Origin: Nostoc sp. NIES-4103
GTDB lineage: Bacteria; Cyanobacteriota; Cyanobacteriia; Cyanobacteriales; Nostocaceae
Assembly (NCBI RefSeq): GCF_002368335.1
Contig: NZ_AP018288.1
Coordinates: forward strand, 4,595,002-4,606,502
DNA: 11,501 nucleotides
Reading direction: 5' to 3'
Shown here in pieces: positions 1 to 6,125 of the stretch. Below the pieces are notes generated by a model. It saw only the letters and a list, made by a program, of their open reading frames with translations, made no database searches and was not told the DNA's origin. A program made the translations under genes and the position numbers. Positions within the stretch are counted from its first letter, which is position 1. Each line of letters opens with the position of its first letter.

Positions 1-50
1 TATTGTCGCCCTCATCTCCCTCATCTCCCCATCTCCCCTGCTGCAACTGC
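1..50. repeat. Low-complexity CTCATCTCCC-type repeat at the 3' end of the STAND gene
   Basis: Short pyrimidine-rich units (CTCATCTCCC, CATCTCCCC) run across the stop codon of the STAND gene. On the coding strand they give the last residues GEMGR and the TGA stop, so the natural C-terminus has probably been replaced or extended by repeat sequence. Similar units recur at 3482-3545 and 6071-6104. Confidence 0.6.
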
Positions 51-3000
51 ACCAAGACTTAGTAAGTTCGATTTTTGCGCTTCGGTCAAACCTGTAACAC
101 CGTAAATATTCATCTCTTCATAAATTTGCTCTGCTTTGAGGGTGGTGAGGCACTTTTTTGTCTCCGTATGCCAAATTTTAATGGCAGCATACCCATCTCC
201 AGCAATTAGGTGTTTACCTTCTGGGCTAAAGGTGACACTCATAATCCAGGTATTATGTCCTTCCAGGGTGGCAATGCAGTCACCATCTGCCACATCCCAG
301 AGTTTGATGATGCCGTCACTGCTGCTACTGGCAAGAGTACTGCCATCTGGACTAAAAGCGATCGCCCAAATCATATCTTGATGTCCAGAGAGAATATGCA
401 GACACTCTCCTGTTTCTACATTCCAAAGTCTCACTCTCTGCTCGATACTGCTACCAGTGGCGAGTCTGCTACCATCAGGACTAAAAGTTACCCACCATGC
501 CCAATTCCTATGTCCTGTCAAGGTTTGATAACACTGCCGCGTTGTGATGTCCCAAATCCTGACTGTGTTGTCAAAACCGCCAGATACCAGTTTTTTGCCA
601 TCTGGACTGAAGGCTATTGACATCCCAAGATGTACTGGAAAAGTATCTAGCAGCTGTCCTGTGAACCTGTCCCAAAGTTTAATTGTGCTGTCATAGCCAC
701 TGCTTGCCAATAAACGACCATCGGGACTAAAAGCTACTCCGGTTACTGTTCCTTGATGACCGTGTAAGCTTTTTATACACTGACCTGTTGTGACATCCCA
801 TAACCTGATGGTTGTGTCAGCACTGGCACTGGCTACTGTACAACCATCACGAGTCAAGTCTACATCAAAAATTATATCTGTATGACCGTACAAACTGCGA
901 CATTCACCGTCCGGTGTCCATAACCTGACACTGCGGTCTTCGTTACCACTGACAATCAGACCGTCAATCCCTATTTGAGTGAGTGAGTTAGGCAAAATCG
1001 AACTAGAAACAACAGATTTAATCCAGTTATTTCTGCCTTTGAATGTTCTCAAGCACTCGCCGCTGACGACATCCCACAGCTTTAGGGAAAAGTCATCACC
1101 ACCGCTAGCTAACAGCGTTCCTTGGGGATTGGCTGCGATCGCGTCAATGGAGTTACTATGTCCTTGCAGGGTTTTGAGACATTGTTGTGTGGCAATATCC
1201 CAAAGTCGAATTGTGCAATCTATGCTACAGCTAGCAACGATGTTGTCATTCACAAATGCGATCGCTAGTATCCCATTTAAATGTCCTTCTAAAACGCCCA
1301 CACAAAGGCCTTGCTCAATATCCCACAGTCTAATTGTTTTATCCAAACTGCCACTGGCTAGCACTCCTGATGAATTAAAGGCTATGGACTTGAGCCAGTC
1401 AGTATGTCCTTGTAGTGTATTTATACAGGAACCTGTTGCTAAATCCCAAAGCTTGATTGTGTTATCCTCACCAGCACTGGCGAGGATGTCACCTTGGGGA
1501 CTCAACGCCACAGACCAAACTTTGCTACTATGTCCTTGCAATACTTGAGTACATTCTCCTAGGCTAATATCCCAAAGCTTAATGCTAGAGTCTGTGCTGC
1601 TGCTAACTAATGTGTTACCGTCGTGGGTAAATCTCACGCAGACAACCCCACCATTGCTATCTTGCAGATTTTTCAAACATTGTCCGGTTGTGACATCCCA
1701 AAGCTTTATCGTTTCATCTTGCCCCACAGTTGCCAAGGTGTTGCCATCTGGACTGAAAGTAACACACCAAAGCATACCTATATGTGCTTGGCAGTCAAGT
1801 AACTCTTGACCGCTGGTGACATCCCACAGCCGAAAACAACCGTTGAAATGCCCAGTTGCTAAAGTTTTACCATCTGGACTAAATGCTGTAGATATTACTG
1901 TAGCGAATGTTTTCGCAAATACACTCTTGGACAGATCTGCATGGGCAAAATTAACTTTCCGCAAAGGAGTATCTTGAAGATATGCTTGCCAGATTGTGAG
2001 GCAAGAGAAATCATAGCCTGTTAAATCTGTTTGCAGGTGAGAGAGTAAATTGAGAATGTTACCACCTGCATATCCCGGTTCTAATTGAGAGTGAGGAGTG
2101 AAGAGTGAGGAGTTAGGAGTTAGGAGTGAAGAGTTAGGAGTGAAGAGTGAGGAGTTAGGAGTTAGGAGTGAAGAGTTAGGAGTTAAGAATGAAGAGTTAG
2201 GAGTTGTTTTTGTTGAAATTTCCCGTTGTACTTTATTCCCTTGTTGGCATCTGGCGAAAGATTGTTGTAAATCTTGTAAAATCTGCGTGAGTTGAGTTTC
2301 AATTGCTTGTTTGGTTCGCAGTTTTTGCTGTAAGTGTTCAATAACAGGTTGCAGGATCAGCTTAGTTTGTGCAATCCTGATGTAATCTTTGGCAGTCGCT
2401 TTAATTAAAGCATGACTGTTGAAAATAGAATTTCTCTCTATATTTTCTAGGATTTCTGTACACACCTGCTGTATCAATTGGTCTGTCACATATTCCATGA
2501 CTACAGGTTGAAGAGTGAAATGTACAGAAGCTTGGGGAATTGATTTTTTTTCAATTAAACTTCGCCTACCGAGGGAATCTAACGCCTCTAATAGTTTCAT
2601 TGATGAAACAGGTAAGACTAAATCAGCACGGAGTTCTACCAAATTTACTGGTTCTCGATTAATTGCTAGCCAGTACATCAGGTCTTTTTCGAGTGCTGAA
2701 AGTCTATGAAACTGCTGGTTTAGTAAGTCATAAATGCTACCAAAAACAGTAGAACCGTGGGCGAAAAATTCAACGATGTTGCCATCAAATAACTCTTGAA
2801 TTGTGGTAGCAATAATCTTGAGCGCTAAGGGATTGCCTGCATAATGTTCAATTAAGTTTTGCCAATCGGTATCATCACCGCAGAAAAAGCTTTTAATTCT
2901 GACTAATTCTAATGCAGCGATCGCACTTAAACCAGTGAGATACCATGAACGGACTGGTAGATTTTCCCCTTCTAAAGCCGCTATTTCCTGGGGTTTTTCT

Positions 3001-3884
3001 CGACTCGTCAGCACCACACAGCTAGTATGAGTTGTTTCTCCTATCTGTTTGAGCAGTTGTCCATAGTCTTCATATCCAGTTTGGTAATGTCCAGATTGAT
3101 CGCCACTAGCCAGAATTGATTCTGCATTATCTAGGATGATCAGGCAACGGTGCGATCGCAAATGTGCCATGAATTGCCCAATCAAATCGCCGATATTCTC
3201 CGATAATTTAATCGGTTCTCCCTTAGCAAAGCACTGAAGCAAGTTGGCTAGCAGTTCTCCCAAAGGCGGACTGTTGCGGAGACTCCGCCACACCACAAAC
3301 TCAAACTCTTCCTGAATTTGCTGTGCTAGTTTCACCGATAGGGAAGTCTTACCAATTCCCCCCATCCCCAACAGCACTACAAGTCGGCAATGATCTTTGA
3401 TAATCCAATACTCTAACTTGCTAACTTCATCTGTACGTCCAAAAAAAATCGACACATCAACAGCTTCACCCCAGTCGGTATGAAGTGGGGAGTGGGGAGA
3501 TGAGGGGGATGAGGGAGATGGGGCAGATGAGGGGAATGAGCGGCTAATTTCTTCCCCTGCTCCCCCTGCTTCCCCTGCTCCCCCTGCTCCCCCTGCTCCC
3601 CTGCTCCCCTGCTCCCCTGCTCTGAGATAATCGCTTGGTGTTAAATCTAATGCAAAAGCTCTGAAGAAGTACTCAAGGCTTTGTTTGTCTACTCCTTCTT
3701 CTCGCGCCAGAATTTTGGAAACTGTAAAAGGAGCTAACTGAGTACGGTAACTCAGTTCTTCTAGGGTAAATCTGGCTGCATCATTTTCTAGAATCTCCGC
3801 TTGATACCTAGCCTCCTGAAGCTTGTGAAATCCTGGGAGGCTAAGGATAACACCGCGCTTGCGTCTTTGCTTTTGCAATTCCAT
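21..3884 (-). CDS. STAND-family protein: HTH, NB-ARC ATPase, 14 WD40 repeats
   Basis: This 1287-residue protein has the domain order of a signal-transducing STAND ATPase. Residues 1-87 form a helix-turn-helix-like region (LSYRTQLAPFTVSKIL). The NB-ARC part shows Walker A GMGGIGKT (173-180), Walker B LIILDNAES (248-256), a sensor-like VVLTSREKP (290-298) and GNPLALK (350-356), followed by a winged-helix-like stretch near 393-460. A pentapeptide-like segment (about 605-660) precedes 14 WD40 repeats (about 661-1265), each ending in a W-D type motif such as IKLWDV; fourteen would make two seven-bladed propellers. Family knowledge: STAND proteins oligomerise on ligand binding, with WD40 as sensor. 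No nuclease, protease or TIR effector is seen, so signalling or transcription control is as likely as defence. The ATG has no clear Shine-Dalgarno. Linkers 88-135 and 561-599 and the last residues are encoded by short tandem repeats. No terminator is visible downstream in the window. Confidence 0.93.
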   Translation of the reverse strand: MELQKQRRKRGVILSLPGFHKLQEARYQAEILENDAARFTLEELSYRTQLAPFTVSKILAREEGVDKQSLEYFFRAFALDLTPSDYLRAGEQGSRGAGGAGGAGEAGGAGEEISRSFPSSAPSPSSPSSPHSPLHTDWGEAVDVSIFFGRTDEVSKLEYWIIKDHCRLVVLLGMGGIGKTSLSVKLAQQIQEEFEFVVWRSLRNSPPLGELLANLLQCFAKGEPIKLSENIGDLIGQFMAHLRSHRCLIILDNAESILASGDQSGHYQTGYEDYGQLLKQIGETTHTSCVVLTSREKPQEIAALEGENLPVRSWYLTGLSAIAALELVRIKSFFCGDDTDWQNLIEHYAGNPLALKIIATTIQELFDGNIVEFFAHGSTVFGSIYDLLNQQFHRLSALEKDLMYWLAINREPVNLVELRADLVLPVSSMKLLEALDSLGRRSLIEKKSIPQASVHFTLQPVVMEYVTDQLIQQVCTEILENIERNSIFNSHALIKATAKDYIRIAQTKLILQPVIEHLQQKLRTKQAIETQLTQILQDLQQSFARCQQGNKVQREISTKTTPNSSFLTPNSSLLTPNSSLFTPNSSLLTPNSSLFTPHSQLEPGYAGGNILNLLSHLQTDLTGYDFSCLTIWQAYLQDTPLRKVNFAHADLSKSVFAKTFATVISTAFSPDGKTLATGHFNGCFRLWDVTSGQELLDCQAHIGMLWCVTFSPDGNTLATVGQDETIKLWDVTTGQCLKNLQDSNGGVVCVRFTHDGNTLVSSSTDSSIKLWDISLGECTQVLQGHSSKVWSVALSPQGDILASAGEDNTIKLWDLATGSCINTLQGHTDWLKSIAFNSSGVLASGSLDKTIRLWDIEQGLCVGVLEGHLNGILAIAFVNDNIVASCSIDCTIRLWDIATQQCLKTLQGHSNSIDAIAANPQGTLLASGGDDFSLKLWDVVSGECLRTFKGRNNWIKSVVSSSILPNSLTQIGIDGLIVSGNEDRSVRLWTPDGECRSLYGHTDIIFDVDLTRDGCTVASASADTTIRLWDVTTGQCIKSLHGHQGTVTGVAFSPDGRLLASSGYDSTIKLWDRFTGQLLDTFPVHLGMSIAFSPDGKKLVSGGFDNTVRIWDITTRQCYQTLTGHRNWAWWVTFSPDGSRLATGSSIEQRVRLWNVETGECLHILSGHQDMIWAIAFSPDGSTLASSSSDGIIKLWDVADGDCIATLEGHNTWIMSVTFSPEGKHLIAGDGYAAIKIWHTETKKCLTTLKAEQIYEEMNIYGVTGLTEAQKSNLLSLGAVAAGEMGR
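2089..2206. repeat. Heptamer tandem repeat (GAGTTAG/GAGTGAA), in frame
   Basis: Sixteen consecutive 7-bp units (GAGTGAG, GAGTGAA, GAGTTAG and close variants) run from 2089 to 2200, followed by a partial unit. On the minus strand three units equal seven codons, so the STAND protein carries a heptapeptide repeat (TPNSSLL, TPNSSLF) at residues 561-599. The tract lies between the NB-ARC/helical part and the pentapeptide/WD40 part. It matches the general class of cyanobacterial short tandemly repeated repetitive (STRR) heptamers. Confidence 0.9.
3482..3625. repeat. Low-complexity repeats in the HTH/NB-ARC linker
   Basis: Two adjoining tracts. At about 3546-3625 the coding strand has units of GAGCAGGG (8 bp) then GGAGCAGGG (9 bp); at 3482-3545 the units are GGGGAGT and GATGAGGG. 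They encode a Gly/Ala/Glu-rich and then a Ser/Pro-rich linker at residues 88-135. Mixed 8- and 9-bp units still sum to an open frame, suggesting selection to keep the gene intact. Confidence 0.85.
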
Positions 3885-4058
3885 CAGATTACAAGGCTAA
3901 CGCTATGTTGAGATGAATTTTACTGGTTTTAAGCCAAGATAACAACTTATTTTAAATTTTATACAAGTTAAGCGATCGCTGTTTCCCCCAATGTCTAGAT
4001 TTAGAAACATTCTCATGTGCTTGGATACTGACAAAGGCTAACTTTAACTTAACAAAAC

Positions 4059-4087
4059 TTAAGTTAGTCCTTTAAGACCTTTATATT
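4059..4087 (+). promoter_or_regulatory. Candidate sigma70-type promoter, copy A, upstream of the 65-residue gene
   Basis: A -35-like TTAAGT (4059-4064) and a -10-like TATATT (4082-4087) are separated by exactly 17 nt. The surrounding 40-bp block (4058-4097) matches 34 of 40 positions at 4679-4718, and the conserved part continues past the -10 through TACTGGTGCA. A perfect palindrome AACTTAAGTT (4056-4065) overlaps the -35. The next start codon is at 4180, implying a leader of roughly 85-90 nt. Confidence 0.5.
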
Positions 4088-4179
4088 TACTGGTGCAGAC
4101 CGAGAGGAAAAGACAAACTAAAACTGTCAGCAGTGAATCATTCGCTGCAATTACAACTTAAAACACAGGACTAATTATT

Positions 4180-4377
4180 ATGTTTGCACCATTTGTTATT
4201 TTAATTCGTAACCATCTAGATCAACGGCAGTTCAATCAACTGCGTGGTAAATTAATTGCACTCCATGCTCAGACAATTACTGACTTTTGCCATATCTTCG
4301 GTATCGACGATACAACCCGTCAACATCTGATTCGTATGGCTCGCAACAACGGTAAGCGCCTCGGTTTACTTGCTTAA
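4180..4377 (+). CDS. Small conserved-looking protein, 65 residues, function unknown
   Basis: The product is a basic 65-residue protein starting MFAPFVILIRN and ending NNGKRLGLLA. No signal peptide or convincing membrane span is seen; most of it should be helical. AGGA at 4167-4170 lies 9 nt before the ATG, and a candidate promoter lies about 90 nt upstream. It resembles small uncharacterised cyanobacterial proteins I have seen, but I cannot attach a name or function. It is divergent from the STAND gene and is followed by a MITE-like element, so it is probably monocistronic. Good RBS, promoter placement and protein-like composition (an HIFGIDDTTRQ-type helix break) argue that it is real. A shared promoter block suggests common control with the ndhK paralogue downstream. 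Confidence 0.75.
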   Translation: MFAPFVILIRNHLDQRQFNQLRGKLIALHAQTITDFCHIFGIDDTTRQHLIRMARNNGKRLGLLA

Positions 4378-4500
4378 CGTGCGTCTTTGTTAGAGGTTGT
4401 TTGAAAACTATAAATAATTTTGCTTGAGGGCATAATCGCAGTACATCAGTATCCTCAAAAAGCCCAAAAGACTTATTTTTTCTTTGCCACTACTCCCCAA

Positions 4501-4605
4501 CGCCACATGCTCTACTTGGGGAGACCCCAAGACCCTTCGGGTTCGGTAGTCCCCCATCGACGGAAACCGCCAAGATGGGGGCTACCTCACCGCAGTGGCT
4601 CCTCC
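4501..4605. repeat. Dispersed hairpin repeat, expanded copy
   Basis: The ends, CGCCACATGCTCTAC (4501-4515) and CGCAGTGGCTCCTCC (4591-4605), match the reverse complement of the ends of the shorter repeat at 9679-9727; the right end is identical over 15 nt. The middle holds extra hairpins: TTGGGG-AGA-CCCCAA (4516-4530) and the long hairpin at 4545-4586. It lies inside the MITE-like element. Confidence 0.55.
4545..4586. repeat. Long GC-rich hairpin
   Basis: GGTAG (4545-4549) pairs with CTACC (4582-4586), CCCCCATC (4551-4558) with GATGGGGG (4574-4581), and an inner CGG/CCG (4561-4563, 4567-4569) closes an AAA loop. There is no T-run, so this is more likely repeat structure than an intrinsic terminator. 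Confidence 0.7.
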
Positions 4606-4679
4606 CTACTCCCTACTCCCCATTAGCGATAATTCAAGTATTCAAAACGACTTTTCAAACATCATCTTAAAGACTCGCT

Positions 4680-4708
4680 TTAAGTTAGCACCTTAACACC
4701 TTTATCTT
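4680..4708 (+). promoter_or_regulatory. Candidate sigma70-type promoter, copy B, upstream of ndhK
   Basis: TTAAGT (4680-4685) and TATCTT (4703-4708) are separated by 17 nt, the same boxes and spacing as copy A 621 bp upstream. The -35 overlaps a perfect inverted repeat CTTAAAG-N5-CTTTAAG (4666-4684), a possible operator. The start codon is at 4871, so the leader would be about 155 nt and contain the palindrome at 4772-4832. Confidence 0.45.
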
Positions 4709-4771
4709 TACTGGTGCATTTGAGACAGTCATCAGAAACTTTAATAAAGCTAAAGCACATCATCAGTTCAC

Positions 4772-4832
4772 CTTCGTGTCTTCGTGTCTTTGTGGTTCAT
4801 TTTAACCACCAAGACACTAAGACACAAAGAAG
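4772..4832. repeat. Palindromic repeat in the ndhK leader
   Basis: The left arm (4772-4797, CTTCGTGTCTTCGTGTCTTT then GTGGTT) pairs with the right arm (4804-4832, AACCACCAAGACACTAAGAC then ACAAAGAAG) with few mismatches around a 6-nt loop. It resembles a widespread bacterial intergenic repeat built on ACCACGAAGACACGAAG. As RNA it would form a long stem ending about 38 nt before the ndhK start. Confidence 0.75.
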
Positions 4833-4870
4833 AATTCATGACATCTTGAAAGTTTAGGAGACTTAAATCT

Positions 4871-5560
4871 ATGACAAATTCTATTATCAATCCGGTTGAG
4901 CGTCCCCAAGTGACGCAACAACTTTCTGAAAATGTCATTCTCACAACAGTAGATGACCTTTACAACTGGGCGAAAATGTCTAGTTTGTATCCCCTATTTT
5001 TTGGTACAGCTTGCTGTTTTGTGGAATTTGCTGGCATGATTGGGTCACGTTTCGACCTAGAAAGATTTGGCATGTTTCCCCGTGCTACACCCAGACAAGC
5101 AGATTTGTTAATCACCGCAGGTACAATCACCATGAAGTACGCGCCTACGCTAGTGCGTCTCTATGAACAAATGGGAGAACCGAAGTATGTCATTGCAATG
5201 GGAGCTTGTACAATTACGGGAGGTATGTTCAGTGCAGATTCTCCCTCGGCTGTTCGAGGCGTAGATAAATTAATTCCAGTTGATGTATATTTGCCGGGAT
5301 GTCCACCCAGACCAGAAGCAATTATGGATGCAATTGTGAAGTTGCGTAAGAAAATTGCCAATGAAAGTATCCAAGAACGCCAGCAAACTCAACAAACTCA
5401 CCGCTTTTATAGTATTTACCACCGCATGAAGGTTGTACCACCTGTCAACGATGGGCAATATCTCAGAAATTCAGCGCGGGAAGTTCCGCCCCAAGCACTT
5501 ACTATGGCAACAGAATTAGAATTACCTCTAGCATTGCAACAAACTGAGAGTGAAAAATAG
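4871..5560 (+). CDS. ndhK: NAD(P)H-quinone oxidoreductase subunit K (NdhK) paralogue
   Basis: NdhK is the NuoB/PSST-type subunit of the NDH-1 complex and holds the terminal [4Fe-4S] cluster N2 next to the quinone site, on the cytoplasmic arm at the thylakoid or plasma membrane. All four expected cysteines are present: C48-C49 in GTACCFVEFAG, C113 in GACTITGG and C144 in PGCPPRPEA. Length (229 residues) fits the family. An AGGAG at 4856-4860 lies 10 nt before the ATG. In cyanobacteria ndhK normally sits in an ndhC-ndhK-ndhJ operon; here neither partner is adjacent, so I infer a second, stand-alone copy. From memory of the usual cyanobacterial sequence, several positions around the cluster differ (LYPLFFG, GMFPRATPRQ), which fits a divergent paralogue. 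Whether a canonical copy exists elsewhere in the genome cannot be seen. Confidence 0.93.
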   Translation: MTNSIINPVERPQVTQQLSENVILTTVDDLYNWAKMSSLYPLFFGTACCFVEFAGMIGSRFDLERFGMFPRATPRQADLLITAGTITMKYAPTLVRLYEQMGEPKYVIAMGACTITGGMFSADSPSAVRGVDKLIPVDVYLPGCPPRPEAIMDAIVKLRKKIANESIQERQQTQQTHRFYSIYHRMKVVPPVNDGQYLRNSAREVPPQALTMATELELPLALQQTESEK

Positions 5561-5570
5561 ACCATTTCTT

Positions 5571-5599
5571 GTAGAGATGCTTCAAAACCGCGTCTCTAC
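5571..5599 (+). terminator. Hairpin just after ndhK
   Basis: GTAGAGATG (5571-5579) pairs with CGTCTCTAC (5591-5599), one G-T pair, starting 10 nt after the ndhK stop. No T-run follows, so it may be a dispersed cyanobacterial repeat (GTAGAGACG type) that stabilises the 3' end rather than a true intrinsic terminator. Confidence 0.35.
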
Positions 5600-5627
5600 C
5601 AAAGAATTTGTCGTAATTATTAATATT

Positions 5628-5711
5628 GCTATCATCTCTATTCACATCTTCTACTAGTTGCCACAACCGCCTCAGAATAAATTCTGATGCTAATAGCTCA
5701 AGTAAGCTCAA
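5628..5711 (-). pseudogene. Possible remnant of a small gene
   Basis: On the minus strand a 28-codon stretch reads as protein-like sequence (LLELLASEFILRRLWQLVED followed by VNRDDS). It resembles the start of small uncharacterised cyanobacterial proteins as I remember them. It has no ATG (only TTG at 5709-5711), no Shine-Dalgarno, and the frame then runs through repeats into the antisense of ndhK. I read it as a decayed fragment; chance is also possible. Confidence 0.25.
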
Positions 5712-5781
5712 GCTTACTACATGAGGGTTTTAGTCCACTTTAGTGGAGTTTAGCTATTAGCCAAGAAATTTATTTCTTGGC
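5701..5781. repeat. Cluster of three hairpins in the gap before the Coq4 cluster
   Basis: AGTAAGC-TCAA-GCTTACT (5701-5718), TCCAC-TTTA-GTGGA (5734-5747) and GCCAAGAAA-TTTA-TTTCTTGGC (5760-5781) follow each other within 81 bp. All stems are perfect with 4-nt loops. The arrangement looks like a composite intergenic repeat rather than a terminator. From 5561 to 5848 I see no credible intact gene. Confidence 0.6.
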
Positions 5782-5848
5782 GGGAAATGTGACAATTGTA
5801 AGATATCATTCTACAGACAATGGGGATGAAAGAAATATAGAACTTCAA

Positions 5849-6058
5849 GCTTCAGCTTCAAAGCCTCAAGTTCCAGCCTCAAAGCCTCAAGCTTCAACCT
5901 CAAAGCCTCAAGCTTCAACCTCAAAGCCTCAAATTCCAGCCTCAAAGCCTCAAGCTTCAGCCTCAAAGCCTCAAGTTCCAGCCTCAAAGCCTCAAGTTCC
6001 AGCCTCAAAGCCTCAAGCTTCAGCCTCAAAGCCTCAAGCTTCAGCCTCAAAGCCTCAA
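5849..6058. repeat. Ten-copy 21-bp tandem repeat
   Basis: Exactly ten 21-bp units, consensus GCTTCAGCCTCAAAGCCTCA followed by A, run without gaps. Variation is concentrated in the first six bases (GCTTCA, GTTCCA, ATTCCA), giving a small alphabet of unit types. Each unit is itself three related 7-mers. Both strands stay open, encoding ASASKPQ-like heptapeptides on plus and LEALRLK-like ones on minus, but neither frame has an ATG start with an RBS, so I treat the array as non-coding. It ends 67 bp before the first gene of the Coq4 cluster. Confidence 0.95.
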
Positions 6059-6070
6059 ACTTGCTATCTT

Positions 6071-6104
6071 TCACACCCTCATCCTCCTCATCCTCCTCAT
6101 CTCC
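6071..6104. repeat. CATCCTCCT low-complexity tract
   Basis: Short CATCCTCCT and CATCTCCC units follow the 21-bp array and lie directly before the RBS of the TerB/Coq4 gene. They match the type of tract seen at 1-50 and, inverted, 3482-3545. Confidence 0.6.
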
Positions 6105-6125
6105 CGTACCCAGCAGGAGACTGTT

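Larger units (their letters stand above)
4393..4666. mobile_element. MITE-like element with terminal inverted repeats and TTA duplication
   Basis: The 18-nt ends AGAGGTTGTTTGAAAACT (4392-4409) and ACTTTTCAAACATCATCT (4650-4667) are inverted repeats matching at 15 of 18 positions. Direct TTA flanks at 4390-4392 and 4667-4669 look like a 3-bp target duplication, a size seen with some IS5-group (TNA) elements. The 274-bp interior has no credible gene; it carries hairpins and short repeats. I infer a non-autonomous, transposase-dependent element. Confidence 0.45.

Noticed and set aside
979..1548. 189-codon plus-strand frame opposite the WD40 repeats
   Set aside because: Antisense shadow of the periodic WD40 coding sequence; its own repeats just mirror the propeller repeats.
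4545..4586. Intrinsic terminator for the 65-residue gene
   Set aside because: Strong stem but no T-run, about 170 bp from the stop, and part of a repeat element.
4420..4626. 68-codon open frame between the small gene and ndhK
   Set aside because: Lies wholly within the MITE-like element and its hairpins; composition is repeat-like and there is no RBS.
5849..6058. CRISPR array
   Set aside because: Units are contiguous 21-bp tandem repeats with no unique spacers, and no cas genes are present.
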